Part shown: in pieces, positions 16,742 to 23,811 of the stretch
Layout: every line of letters begins with the position of its first letter
Position numbering within the stretch: the first letter of the stretch is position 1
Assembly: GCA_964464435.1 (NCBI GenBank)
Contig: CAYXGE010000012.1
Span: 1-32,406, forward strand
Length of the DNA stretch: 32,406 nt
From: CAYXGE01 sp964464435
Lineage (GTDB): Bacteria > Pseudomonadota > Gammaproteobacteria > Burkholderiales > Methylophilaceae
Direction of reading: 5' to 3'
Position numbers and translations under genes: made by a program
Notes under the pieces: generated by a model
The model's input: only the letters and a program-made list of their open reading frames with translations
Told to the model about the DNA's origin: nothing
Databases searched by the model: none

Positions 16742-16841
16742 NNNNNNNNNNNNNNNNNNNNNNNNNNNNNNNNNNNNNNNNNNNNNNNNNNNNNNNNNNN
16801 NNNNNNNNNNNNNNNNNNNNNNNNNNNNNNNNNNNNNNNNN
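16742..16841. other. Assembly gap (100 N)
   Basis: Exactly 100 unknown bases, the conventional placeholder for a gap of unknown size. The rodZ start and nearly all of a pilW-like gene are missing. From usual gene lengths, the true missing sequence is probably several hundred bases to about 1 kb, so coordinates to the right are nominal. Confidence 0.97.
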
Positions 16842-16913
16842 ATCTGGCTGCATTGCACATGCCGACAATAAGGCAATTGCAAGCATTACAGATAACAAAA
16901 CAATTTTTTTCAT
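16842..16913 (-). CDS. pilW: Type IV pilus biogenesis lipoprotein PilW/PilF, signal peptide only
   Basis: Only the first 24 codons precede the gap: MKKIVLLSVMLAIALLSACA and four more residues. This is a lipoprotein signal peptide with lipobox LLSAC (Cys19). Identification as the TPR pilotin PilW/PilF rests on position: rlmN-pilW-rodZ-ispG is conserved in beta- and gammaproteobacteria. The ATG at 16913 starts 2 bp after the rlmN stop. The sequence shows directly only an exported lipoprotein start, so another lipoprotein is possible. Confidence 0.62.
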
Positions 16914-16915
16914 GC

Positions 16916-18037
16916 TTAAACTCCAGTGGTATTCATCACTTGAATAATTTCAGTTTGGTATTTTAATGTACGTTTTGTTTTATCTTGCACTTTACCAGCC
17001 AACTGTCCACAAGCCGCATCAATATCATCGCCACGCGTTTTGCGCGTAGTGACCACATAGCCTGCTTGCATGAGTATATCGCGGAAACGCCTGATATTGT
17101 CAGCTTTGGACGTATCGTATCCGCTATTTGGAAAGGGATTAAATGGAATTAAATTAAATTTACACGGTACATTTTGTACCACATCGAGCAATTGTCTTGC
17201 ATGGCCTGCGGTATCATTCACTTCATCAAGCATTACATACTCAAAAGTGACAAAATCACGTGGCGCTTTAACTAAATAGCGCTCACATGCCGCCATCAGC
17301 TCTTTAATTGGGTATTTTTTATTGATAGGCACAATTTCATCACGCAGCGCATCATTTGGCGCATGCAGCGAAACTGCCAAAGCCACTGGGCAATCTTCTT
17401 TAAGCCTATCCATAGCGGGCACTAAGCCACTAGTTGAAAGTGTAACGCGACGGCGGCTCAAGCCATAAGCAGAGTCATCGAGCATAATTTGCATGGCAGT
17501 CACTACGTTATCATAGTTCGCCAAGGGCTCGCCCATGCCCATCATCACCACATTACTAATAATACGGTCATCTTTAGAAAGCTGACCATAATCTGCATCT
17601 TTTCGCAAAGCTTGATTGGCCACCCACAGCTGACCAATAATCTCTGAAACATTTAAATTTCGGTTAAAACCCTGACGGCCAGTTGAGCAGAAGGTGCACT
17701 CAAGGGCACATCCCACTTGAGAAGAAACGCATAAGGTTCCTCTATCTGCCTCAGGAATAAATACAGTTTCAACGCCATTATTGGCGCCTGAATCGATTAG
17801 CCACTTACGTGTGCCATCGTCAGAAATTTGTTCTAACTTAATGGCAGGCGGCGTAATTTCCGCCTGCGTTTTAAGCTTTTCGCGCAATACTTTCGCGATG
17901 TCGGTCATCTCATCAAAATCATTCACACCATAATGATGCATCCAGCGCATCAACTGCTTGGCGCGAAAAGGCTTCTCGCCTAGTGTTTTAAAATACTCGG
18001 CGAGCTGTGCTTGGTTATAATTGAGTAGATTTTCCAA
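16916..18037 (-). CDS. rlmN: Dual-specificity RNA methyltransferase RlmN
   Basis: Radical-SAM enzyme that methylates C2 of adenosine 2503 in 23S rRNA and A37 of several tRNAs. The radical-SAM cysteines C110, C114 and C117 lie in VGCALECTFCSTGRQGF, and the methyl-carrying cysteine is C343 (GDDIDAACGQ). MMGMGEPLANYDNV and the LSTSGLVP/SLHAPND signatures are present. The length of 373 is normal. The start is TTG (18037): the frame upstream reaches a stop with no ATG or GTG, and the next Met is 30 codons inside the conserved domain. It lies 14 bp after ndk and is followed by the pilW fragment. Confidence 0.96.
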   Translation of the reverse strand: MENLLNYNQAQLAEYFKTLGEKPFRAKQLMRWMHHYGVNDFDEMTDIAKVLREKLKTQAEITPPAIKLEQISDDGTRKWLIDSGANNGVETVFIPEADRGTLCVSSQVGCALECTFCSTGRQGFNRNLNVSEIIGQLWVANQALRKDADYGQLSKDDRIISNVVMMGMGEPLANYDNVVTAMQIMLDDSAYGLSRRRVTLSTSGLVPAMDRLKEDCPVALAVSLHAPNDALRDEIVPINKKYPIKELMAACERYLVKAPRDFVTFEYVMLDEVNDTAGHARQLLDVVQNVPCKFNLIPFNPFPNSGYDTSKADNIRRFRDILMQAGYVVTTRKTRGDDIDAACGQLAGKVQDKTKRTLKYQTEIIQVMNTTGV

Positions 18038-18051
18038 AGCTATTAAATGAC

Positions 18052-18459
18052 TTATTTACCAAAGAAGTAAGCAATTTCGATTGCCGCATTCTCAGCTGAG
18101 TCTGAACCATGCACTGCGTTAGCATCAATGCTTTCAGCAAAGTCAGCACGAATAGTGCCAGGTGCAGCTTCTTTAGGGTTAGTTGCGCCCATTAACTCAC
18201 GGTTTTTCAATACAGCACCTTCGCCTTCAAGCGCTTGAATCATGACAGGGCCTGAAATCATGAATTTAACGAGGTCTTTAAAGAAAGGACGTTCTTTGTG
18301 CACTGCGTAAAAGCCTTCAGCCTCAGCTTGTGTCAATTGCGCCATTTTTGCAGCAACAATTTTCAAACCAGCATTTTCAAAACGTGTATAAATTTGACCA
18401 ATCACGTTTTTTGCCACTGCGTCTGGTTTAATGATAGAAAGGGTACGTTCAACAGCCAT
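18052..18459 (-). CDS. ndk: Nucleoside diphosphate kinase
   Basis: Transfers the gamma-phosphate between nucleoside di- and triphosphates through a phosphohistidine. The product is 135 residues from the ATG at 18459, which has GGAG 5 bp upstream; the frame is open to a GTG two codons earlier, inside the ribosome binding site. The N-terminus MAVERTLSIIKPDAV is canonical, and the active-site His117 is in NAVHGSDSAENA. The ATP-binding KPDA and RELMGATNPKEA motifs are intact. It is the first gene of the minus-strand cluster running towards der, and the ndk-rlmN order is common in betaproteobacteria. The 172-bp region upstream is probably its promoter, but I see no clear -35/-10 pair. Confidence 0.97.
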   Translation of the reverse strand: MAVERTLSIIKPDAVAKNVIGQIYTRFENAGLKIVAAKMAQLTQAEAEGFYAVHKERPFFKDLVKFMISGPVMIQALEGEGAVLKNRELMGATNPKEAAPGTIRADFAESIDANAVHGSDSAENAAIEIAYFFGK

Positions 18460-18631
18460 AATCACTCCAAAATTGAATTACTTACGAAAACTAATATTTT
18501 AGCATTTTCAATGGATTAGTTAAACCACAATTCATTAAAGATTTAGTGAAATATAGCGGTAAAAATTCAAAATTAGATTCCAATTATAGATGACACCAGA
18601 AAACGATAGCCATTAGTCAAATAGCTCAAGT

Positions 18632-19387
18632 CTAGTGAGAAGCCAGCTGACGTTGACGGCGAATTTCATATAAACACATGCCACTTGCCACGCTCACGTT
18701 AAGGCTTTGCACACTGCCAAACATTGGAATAGTAACCAATGTATCGCAAGTTTCAGCGGTAAGTCGGCGCATACCATCACCTTCCGCACCCAATACAATC
18801 GCAATTGCCCCTGTAAGCGGCGTATTATGTAAGGTTGATTTTGCGTCCATGGTAGTACCTACAATAAAAACCCCAGCGTCTTTTAGCTCACGTAAAGTTC
18901 TGGCAAGGTTGGTCACAGCCAAAAAGGGAACGGTTTCAGCTGCCCCGCATGCCACTTTACGCACCGTGCCATTTAGGCCAACAGCACGGTCTTTAGGCGC
19001 AATCACCGCATGCACGCCCATAGCATCAGCCACGCGCAAACATGCGCCTAAATTATGCGGGTCTTCTACGCCATCTAACACTAAAAATAAAGGCGGCTCT
19101 TGCAGGCCGGATTCTAAAATATCATGCACATCCATGTAAGGCATAGGGGCATCAGAAATACGTGCAATCACGCCTTGATGTCTGCCATTAGCACCAGCAA
19201 AGCCATCAAGCCTAGCGCGCTCCATTTGCATTACGCGCACATTAGCATTGTCAGCCATCGTCAATAAGTCTTTCATACGCGCATCCACGCGGTCTTTGTC
19301 TATCATAATCTCTTGTATGCTAGACGCGTGTTGTCGCAAACGACTTAACACCGCGTGAAAGCCAAATATAGTGCGGGTTTCGCTCAT
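18632..19387 (-). CDS. rlmB: 23S rRNA (guanosine-2'-O-)-methyltransferase RlmB
   Basis: SPOUT-family enzyme that 2'-O-methylates G2251 in the peptidyl-transferase P loop. It has 251 residues with an N-terminal L30e-like substrate-binding domain starting RTIFGFHAVLSRLRQ. The SPOUT motifs follow: LDGVEDPHNLGACLRVADAM (motif 1), IVLGAEGDGMRRLT (motif 2) and SLNVSVASGMCLYEIRRQR (motif 3, knot). It lies 45 bp downstream of rnr, and the rnr-rlmB operon is well conserved in proteobacteria. A long opposite-strand open frame within it (18678-19139) is a shadow. Confidence 0.95.
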   Translation of the reverse strand: MSETRTIFGFHAVLSRLRQHASSIQEIMIDKDRVDARMKDLLTMADNANVRVMQMERARLDGFAGANGRHQGVIARISDAPMPYMDVHDILESGLQEPPLFLVLDGVEDPHNLGACLRVADAMGVHAVIAPKDRAVGLNGTVRKVACGAAETVPFLAVTNLARTLRELKDAGVFIVGTTMDAKSTLHNTPLTGAIAIVLGAEGDGMRRLTAETCDTLVTIPMFGSVQSLNVSVASGMCLYEIRRQRQLASH

Positions 19388-19432
19388 TTATTGTTTCCTG
19401 TTAATTTTATTTAATACGCCCTGCAAGCATGA

Positions 19433-21886
19433 TTATCTTGGTTTGCGTTTCTTTCCTGCCACCGCTGATTTTTTAGCGCCAGTTGATTTGCTTGTTGATG
19501 CTTTTTGTGTGCCACTTCTACTTTTTCGATTGCTAGCATTTTTGGCACGTGTGGATTTTGGTTTAGCATAAGGTTTTGCAGCAATTGCTTTACCATATGG
19601 GCTTTCAACTGATTTTTCAGGTAATCGAAGCGTTTTGTCCACACTTGGTTTGATAGGTTTCTCAGCGATGTCTTCTAACGACTCTATACTCGAAGTTTTG
19701 CTCGTCTTTACCAACACAAAATCAATTTTACTGGTTTCTAAATCAACACGAGCAATTTTAACGCGTAGCCTATCACCCAAACGGTAACGCACACCTGTGC
19801 GCTCACCTACCATTTCATGACGTGCTTTGTCATGAGTAAAGTAATCATTACCGAGTTCAGTCACATGCAACAAACCTTCTACATACACGCCATCGAGTGC
19901 AACAAAGAGGCCAAAGCTCGTCACCCCCGCCACTGTGCCATCAAACACTTCGCCTATCTTATCTTGCATGTAATAGCACTTGAGCCACGCATACACGTCA
20001 CGCGTGGCATCATCAGCGCGGCGTTCTGTCATAGAACAATGTTGCCCCAAGGTATGCCACTCACCTGCTTTATATGTTTCACCATTAAGCACAGCTTTAA
20101 TCGCGCGATGAATGAGCAAATCTGGGTAGCGACGAATCGGCGAGGTGAAGTGGGTGTAAGCATCGTAAGCCAAGCCAAAGTGGCCGACATTATCTGGGCT
20201 GTACACCGCTTGCTGCATAGAACGTAACAATACCGTTTGTAATAACTGCTCATCTGGGCGGCCTTTGATGCGAGCAATTAACTTGCCATAATCTTTGGCA
20301 TGCGGCGTATCACCGCCGCCCACGCCAAAGCCAAATTCCCCCATAAACGTGCGCAGCGCTTCTAGTTTTTCAGGGGTTGGGCCTTCATGAATGCGGTATA
20401 AAGCCGTATGTTCATTTTGCAGTAAAAAATCAGCCGTACACACATTGGCGGCTAACATGCACTCTTCAATGAGGCGATGCGCTTCATTGCGCACCACGGG
20501 CTCTATGCGCTCAATTTTGCCATTGTCATTAAAAATCATGATGGTTTCTGAGCTTTCAAACTCAATGGCACCGCGTTGCTCACGGGCTTTGAGCAAGATT
20601 TTAAACAAGGTATGCAGATGCTTCACATGCGGCATGAGCCATGCGTATTCTTTGGCTGTTTCGCCTTCAGGGTTGCTAATCATGTCATGCACTTTGGTGT
20701 AAGTCATACGCGCTTTTGAGCGCATGATAGAAGGGTAAAATTTGTATTGCTTAATTTTACCCAGCGCATCAATTTGCATATCACACACCATACACATGCG
20801 CTCAACATCGGGCTTGAGCGAACACAAGCCGTTAGACAGCGCTTCTGGCAGCATCGGTATCACACGGCGCGGAAAATACACCGAGTTGCCTCGGTCATAG
20901 GCATCTTTATCTAGCGCATCGCCAGGTTTTACGTAAAAACTCACATCGGCAATCGCCACTACCAAACGCCAACCTTTACCTTGTGGTTCTGCGTAAACAG
21001 CATCATCAAAATCGCGCGCAGTTTCGCCATCGATAGTCACCAAAGGTAACTCGCGTAAATCAATACGTCCTTTGTAATCTTTAGGCTGCACTTCTTTGGG
21101 AAAGGCCTCAGCCTGTTTCATAGCAGCAGCAGAAAACTCATAGGGTAATTGGTGCTTACGCAGCGCAATTTCAATTTCCATGCCAGCATCGGCATAATTG
21201 CCTAAAATCTCAATCACTTTACCCATAGGTTTGGCACTGCCATTGGGTTGCATGGTGAGTTCAACCACCACTACTTGACCATCTTTAGCGTCCATATCCA
21301 GATGGTATGGCACTAAAATATCTTGATTCACCCGCTTATCTTCTGCCACTACGATGGTCACGCCCTGCTCGCGTATTACACGACCCACCAAGGTTTTATT
21401 GGTGCGTTCAAGGACTTCTACAATTTTTCCTTCAGGCCTACCTTTGCGGTCAAGCCCAGCAAGGCGAACCATGACACGGTCGCCATGCAATACTTGTGAC
21501 ATTTCTTTCGGACTTAAAAACACATCTTCATTGCCATGTTTGGCTTTGTCATCAGGTACTAAAAAGCCAAAACCATCTGGATGCCCAAGGACGCGCCCTG
21601 CAATTAAATGAATTTTTTCTGCTATACAAAGGGCATCTTTACGATTACGAATAATCTGCCCATCACGCTCCATTGCATTGAGCCTACGGTTAAAAATCTC
21701 ACGCTCTTCATCACCAATGTGCAATAAATCATATAAAGTCTCCACATGCAGAGGAACACCTTGTTGCTCCATGATTTGCAAAATATATTCACGACTTGGC
21801 AAAGGAGTTTCATAGTTGGCTTGCTCACGTGCCGCTTGCGGGTCATTTTGGCGAACTTTAGATGGCTTCTTTTTTTGGTTATTCAA
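19433..21886 (-). CDS. rnr: Ribonuclease R
   Basis: Processive 3'-5' exoribonuclease able to degrade structured RNA. I place the start at the TTG of 21886: the sequence just upstream has AGGA 8 bp away, and anything further upstream would run through the antisense of the tRNA-Leu gene. The product is 817 residues. In order there are an N-terminal winged-helix region, two cold-shock-like domains (GRVLGHPDGFGFL is characteristic) and the RNB catalytic domain. The catalytic aspartates D286, D292, D294 and D295 are in TIDGETARDFDDAV. An S1 domain (GEVFDGTVAGVTSFGLFVAL) and a Lys/Arg/Ser-rich tail of about 60 residues complete it. It is probably co-transcribed with rlmB. Confidence 0.95.
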   Translation of the reverse strand: MNNQKKKPSKVRQNDPQAAREQANYETPLPSREYILQIMEQQGVPLHVETLYDLLHIGDEEREIFNRRLNAMERDGQIIRNRKDALCIAEKIHLIAGRVLGHPDGFGFLVPDDKAKHGNEDVFLSPKEMSQVLHGDRVMVRLAGLDRKGRPEGKIVEVLERTNKTLVGRVIREQGVTIVVAEDKRVNQDILVPYHLDMDAKDGQVVVVELTMQPNGSAKPMGKVIEILGNYADAGMEIEIALRKHQLPYEFSAAAMKQAEAFPKEVQPKDYKGRIDLRELPLVTIDGETARDFDDAVYAEPQGKGWRLVVAIADVSFYVKPGDALDKDAYDRGNSVYFPRRVIPMLPEALSNGLCSLKPDVERMCMVCDMQIDALGKIKQYKFYPSIMRSKARMTYTKVHDMISNPEGETAKEYAWLMPHVKHLHTLFKILLKAREQRGAIEFESSETIMIFNDNGKIERIEPVVRNEAHRLIEECMLAANVCTADFLLQNEHTALYRIHEGPTPEKLEALRTFMGEFGFGVGGGDTPHAKDYGKLIARIKGRPDEQLLQTVLLRSMQQAVYSPDNVGHFGLAYDAYTHFTSPIRRYPDLLIHRAIKAVLNGETYKAGEWHTLGQHCSMTERRADDATRDVYAWLKCYYMQDKIGEVFDGTVAGVTSFGLFVALDGVYVEGLLHVTELGNDYFTHDKARHEMVGERTGVRYRLGDRLRVKIARVDLETSKIDFVLVKTSKTSSIESLEDIAEKPIKPSVDKTLRLPEKSVESPYGKAIAAKPYAKPKSTRAKNASNRKSRSGTQKASTSKSTGAKKSAVAGKKRKPR

Positions 21887-21935
21887 TGGTGGTTTCCTAT
21901 AAGCTTTGGGCTCTGATAAAATATGAGTGTAAGAT

Positions 21936-22020
21936 GCCCAGATGGCGGAATTGGTAGACGCGCTAGTTTCAGGTACTAGTATCGAAAGATGTGGAGGTTC
22001 GAGTCCTCTTCCGGGCACCA
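21936..22020 (+). tRNA. tRNA-Leu (anticodon CAG)
   Basis: An 85-nt class II tRNA with encoded CCA. The D arm GGCGGAATTGGTAGACGCGC, anticodon stem CTAGT/ACTAG with loop TTCAGGT (anticodon CAG), a long variable arm (ATC-GAAA-GAT) and T loop TTCGAGT are all present. The acceptor pairs GCCCAGA with TCCGGGC, leaving an A5-C68 mismatch. It is divergent from rnr by 49 bp and convergent with rpiA. Confidence 0.96.
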
Positions 22021-22095
22021 GCGATTAACAACGCCTCAACCTTGTAGCAATGTTATCAGAAATTTAGCGCATGCTCTTGTTTTAAACAGACTAAT

Positions 22096-22773
22096 CTATG
22101 CGTATTTAACTTCTACTTGGCCATTATTAGCAATTAACACCATTGTCGTAAGCCCAAAAAATACGCCATGTTCAACAATCCCCGGCATGCTATTAAGCCA
22201 TGTATTGAGCGTTGCGTCATCCACATGTTCCGCAAATTTCATGTCCAATACATAATTACCGCTGGCAGTGATTGCCACATTATCTTTACCTGTAGTTAAG
22301 CGTAGCTCACCTTGCGCACCTAGCTGTTCTAATTGATGTTTTACTACACGCCATGCGCTGGGCATTACCTCAATGGGTATAACAAACTTTTCACCAATTC
22401 GACTTACCAATTTTGAATTATCTGCCACAACAACAAACTGCTTTGCCGCTTTTGCCAGAAGTTTTTCCAATACCAAATCCTGCCCCCTGCCTTTGAGTAA
22501 ACTAAGGTTAGGATTAATTTCATCAGCACCATCGACATAGAGATCAATTGATGATAATTGGGCAATCGATTGCACCATTAAACCGCAAGACTGCGCTTTA
22601 ACTGCGCTAATCGTTGAACTTGCCACAGTTGTCAGTTGCAAGCCCTCTTGTTTTATACGCTGTGCCAGTGCCTCTATAAAATAATTGGCTGTAGAGCCTG
22701 TACCTAGGCCAACTACCATATGATTTTTTACCAATTTTGAAGCTTCAATTGCAACCAGTTCTTTATCGTTCAT
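22096..22773 (-). CDS. rpiA: Ribose-5-phosphate isomerase A
   Basis: Interconverts ribose 5-phosphate and ribulose 5-phosphate in the pentose phosphate pathway. From the ATG at 22773 it has 225 residues, with GGGG 7 bp upstream; an upstream open extension to 22806 lacks a ribosome binding site. The phosphate-binding GLGTGSTANYFIEAL, the DGADEINPNLSLLKG block with catalytic Asp and Lys, and the catalytic Glu nine residues after that Lys are conserved. The glycine-rich segment after the Lys reads GRGQDLVLEK, where E. coli has GGGAALTREK, a slightly unusual variant. It stands alone, convergent with tRNA-Leu. A perfect 7-bp inverted repeat lies just upstream of the start. Confidence 0.94.
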   Translation of the reverse strand: MNDKELVAIEASKLVKNHMVVGLGTGSTANYFIEALAQRIKQEGLQLTTVASSTISAVKAQSCGLMVQSIAQLSSIDLYVDGADEINPNLSLLKGRGQDLVLEKLLAKAAKQFVVVADNSKLVSRIGEKFVIPIEVMPSAWRVVKHQLEQLGAQGELRLTTGKDNVAITASGNYVLDMKFAEHVDDATLNTWLNSMPGIVEHGVFFGLTTMVLIANNGQVEVKYA

Positions 22774-22795
22774 ATGGAAACCCCTTGTGATTAAT

Positions 22796-22814
22796 GTTAA
22801 TAGCAAATATTAAC
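22796..22814. repeat. Inverted repeat upstream of rpiA
   Basis: GTTAATA, 5-bp spacer GCAAA, TATTAAC: a perfect 7-bp-arm palindrome 23-41 bp before the rpiA start codon. Its size and symmetry fit a dimeric-regulator operator, but no regulator is suggested by the neighbourhood. Confidence 0.4.
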
Positions 22815-22856
22815 GCCTAGCTCGCTTTATTTCTATTAAACCACAAAGTCAATGAA

Positions 22857-22886
22857 ATAAAAAAAGCCATTCATGAAGAATGGCTT
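22857..22886 (-). terminator. Rho-independent terminator of tRNA-Pro
   Basis: On the minus strand AAGCCATTC, loop TTCAT, GAATGGCTT, followed by TTTTTATT. The perfect 9-bp stem sits 6 bp past the tRNA-Pro 3' end and separates it from rpiA. Confidence 0.88.
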
Positions 22887-22892
22887 ATTTAT

Positions 22893-22969
22893 TGGTCGGG
22901 ACGGCAAGATTCGAACTTGCGACCCCTTGCACCCCATGCAAGTACGCTACCAGGCTGCGCTACGCCCCG
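22893..22969 (-). tRNA. tRNA-Pro (anticodon GGG)
   Basis: A 77-nt tRNA with encoded CCA. The acceptor CGGGGCG pairs with CGTCCCG (one G-T wobble), and it has the C1-G72 pair characteristic of bacterial tRNA-Pro. The anticodon stem CTTGC/GCAAG encloses loop ATGGGGT (anticodon GGG), and the T loop is TTCGAAT. It has its own promoter and terminator. Confidence 0.96.
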
Positions 22970-22995
22970 ACAAAGCTATTAATTAGCTGGCGCGC

Positions 22996-23024
22996 ATTAT
23001 AGCCGAAAACCGCTAGGCATGAAA
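22996..23024 (-). promoter_or_regulatory. Promoter of tRNA-Pro
   Basis: On the minus strand TTTCAT, 17-bp spacer, TATAAT, then the GC-rich discriminator GCGCGCC. The -10 is perfect while the -35 is weak. It lies 27 bp before the mature tRNA 5' end. Confidence 0.65.
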
Positions 23025-23045
23025 CGCAAAAAATAATGGACTGCA

Positions 23046-23441
23046 CTAAACTGCTAGCAAAGAAGCTATTTGCGTAAGCTCTGCTTTTAAAAAACTTAAA
23101 TCAAAACTCGGTGAATTATCAACATTTGAAACATTTTGATGATTACTATCTTGTTGTGATGAAGAGTCTCCAACTTGGTCTTCTAATCGGTTTCTTGCCC
23201 CACTGATGGTAAAACCTTGCTCATATAATAGTTCGCGTATACGGCGAATGAGTAACACTTCATGGTGTTGATAGTAGCGACGATTGCCTCTACGTTTGAC
23301 AGGCTTAAGCTGTGTAAATTCTTGCTCCCAATAGCGCAAGACATGCGGCTTGACCCCGCATAAGTCACTCACTTCACCAATTGTGAAATAACGCTTTGCG
23401 GGGATTGGGGGCAATTGTACTTTAGCGTTTTGCTCCTGCAT
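23046..23441 (-). CDS. MerR-family transcriptional regulator downstream of ihfA
   Basis: 131-residue protein with an N-terminal MerR winged helix-turn-helix: RYFTIGEVSDLCGVKPHVLR, followed by the characteristic RYWEQEF and the wing RRGNRRYYQHHEVLLI. After this comes the dimerisation helix region RRIRELLYEQGFTISGARNRL. The C-terminal tail is short and Ser/Asn-rich, without the metal-binding cysteines of MerR or CueR, so it does not look like a metal sensor. A small MerR-type regulator directly after pheT-ihfA is a standing feature of betaproteobacteria. The start overlaps the ihfA stop by 20 bp and has AAGAGG upstream. Its targets are unknown. Confidence 0.9.
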   Translation of the reverse strand: MQEQNAKVQLPPIPAKRYFTIGEVSDLCGVKPHVLRYWEQEFTQLKPVKRRGNRRYYQHHEVLLIRRIRELLYEQGFTISGARNRLEDQVGDSSSQQDSNHQNVSNVDNSPSFDLSFLKAELTQIASLLAV

Positions 23442-23724
23442 ATGCCTCTTCTACCTTACTTTTAAGCTTTTGACTTGCGTGAAAAGTAACTACACGGCGC
23501 GCTGTAATAGGTATTTCTTCACCTGTTTTTGGATTACGGCCTGGACGCTCAGATTTTTTACGCAATTCAAAATTACCAAATCCTGAGAGTTTTACTGTAT
23601 CACCAGTTTCCAACGCGGTTCTAATCTCTTCAAAAAACGCTTCTACCATATCTTTGGCTTCACGTTTGTTTAAGCCTACTTGCTCAAACAACAAATCCGC
23701 CAAATCTGCTTTTGTTAATGTCAT
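23422..23724 (-). CDS. ihfA: Integration host factor subunit alpha
   Basis: DNA-bending protein of the HU/IHF family that works as a heterodimer with IhfB. The 100-residue length and the N-terminus TKADLADLLFEQVGLNKREA match IhfA. The signature GFGNFELRKKSERPGRNPKT is followed by GEEIPITARRVVTFHASQKLK, covering the beta-arm with the intercalating proline. It follows pheT by about 90 bp, as in E. coli and betaproteobacteria, and overlaps the merR gene at its end. Confidence 0.97.
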   Translation of the reverse strand: MTLTKADLADLLFEQVGLNKREAKDMVEAFFEEIRTALETGDTVKLSGFGNFELRKKSERPGRNPKTGEEIPITARRVVTFHASQKLKSKVEEAYAGAKR

Positions 23725-23811
23725 GCTAATTTCAACCCTTTAAACAACATTTAAATCATCAATTGCTTGCCTAGTCATCAGCCAGCTATTTATTGTATTG
23801 CTCCCATGATA

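Noticed and set aside
15992..16882. Single 296-residue ORF across the N run
   Set aside because: The Ns carry no coding information. The right flank encodes a pilW-type lipoprotein signal in another frame, so the join is an artefact.
18678..19139. 153-residue plus-strand ORF inside rlmB
   Set aside because: It is fully antisense to a conserved gene, has low-complexity Ser/Ala/Pro/Thr composition and no ribosome binding site. It is a shadow frame.
19411..19644. 77-residue ORF overlapping the rnr 3' end
   Set aside because: It arises from the Lys-rich codons of the RNase R tail read in another frame, with no separate start signal.
21887..22018. 44-codon N-terminal extension of the RNase R frame
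   Set aside because: It runs through the antisense of the tRNA-Leu gene and encodes no RNase R-like sequence. The TTG at 21886 has a ribosome binding site.
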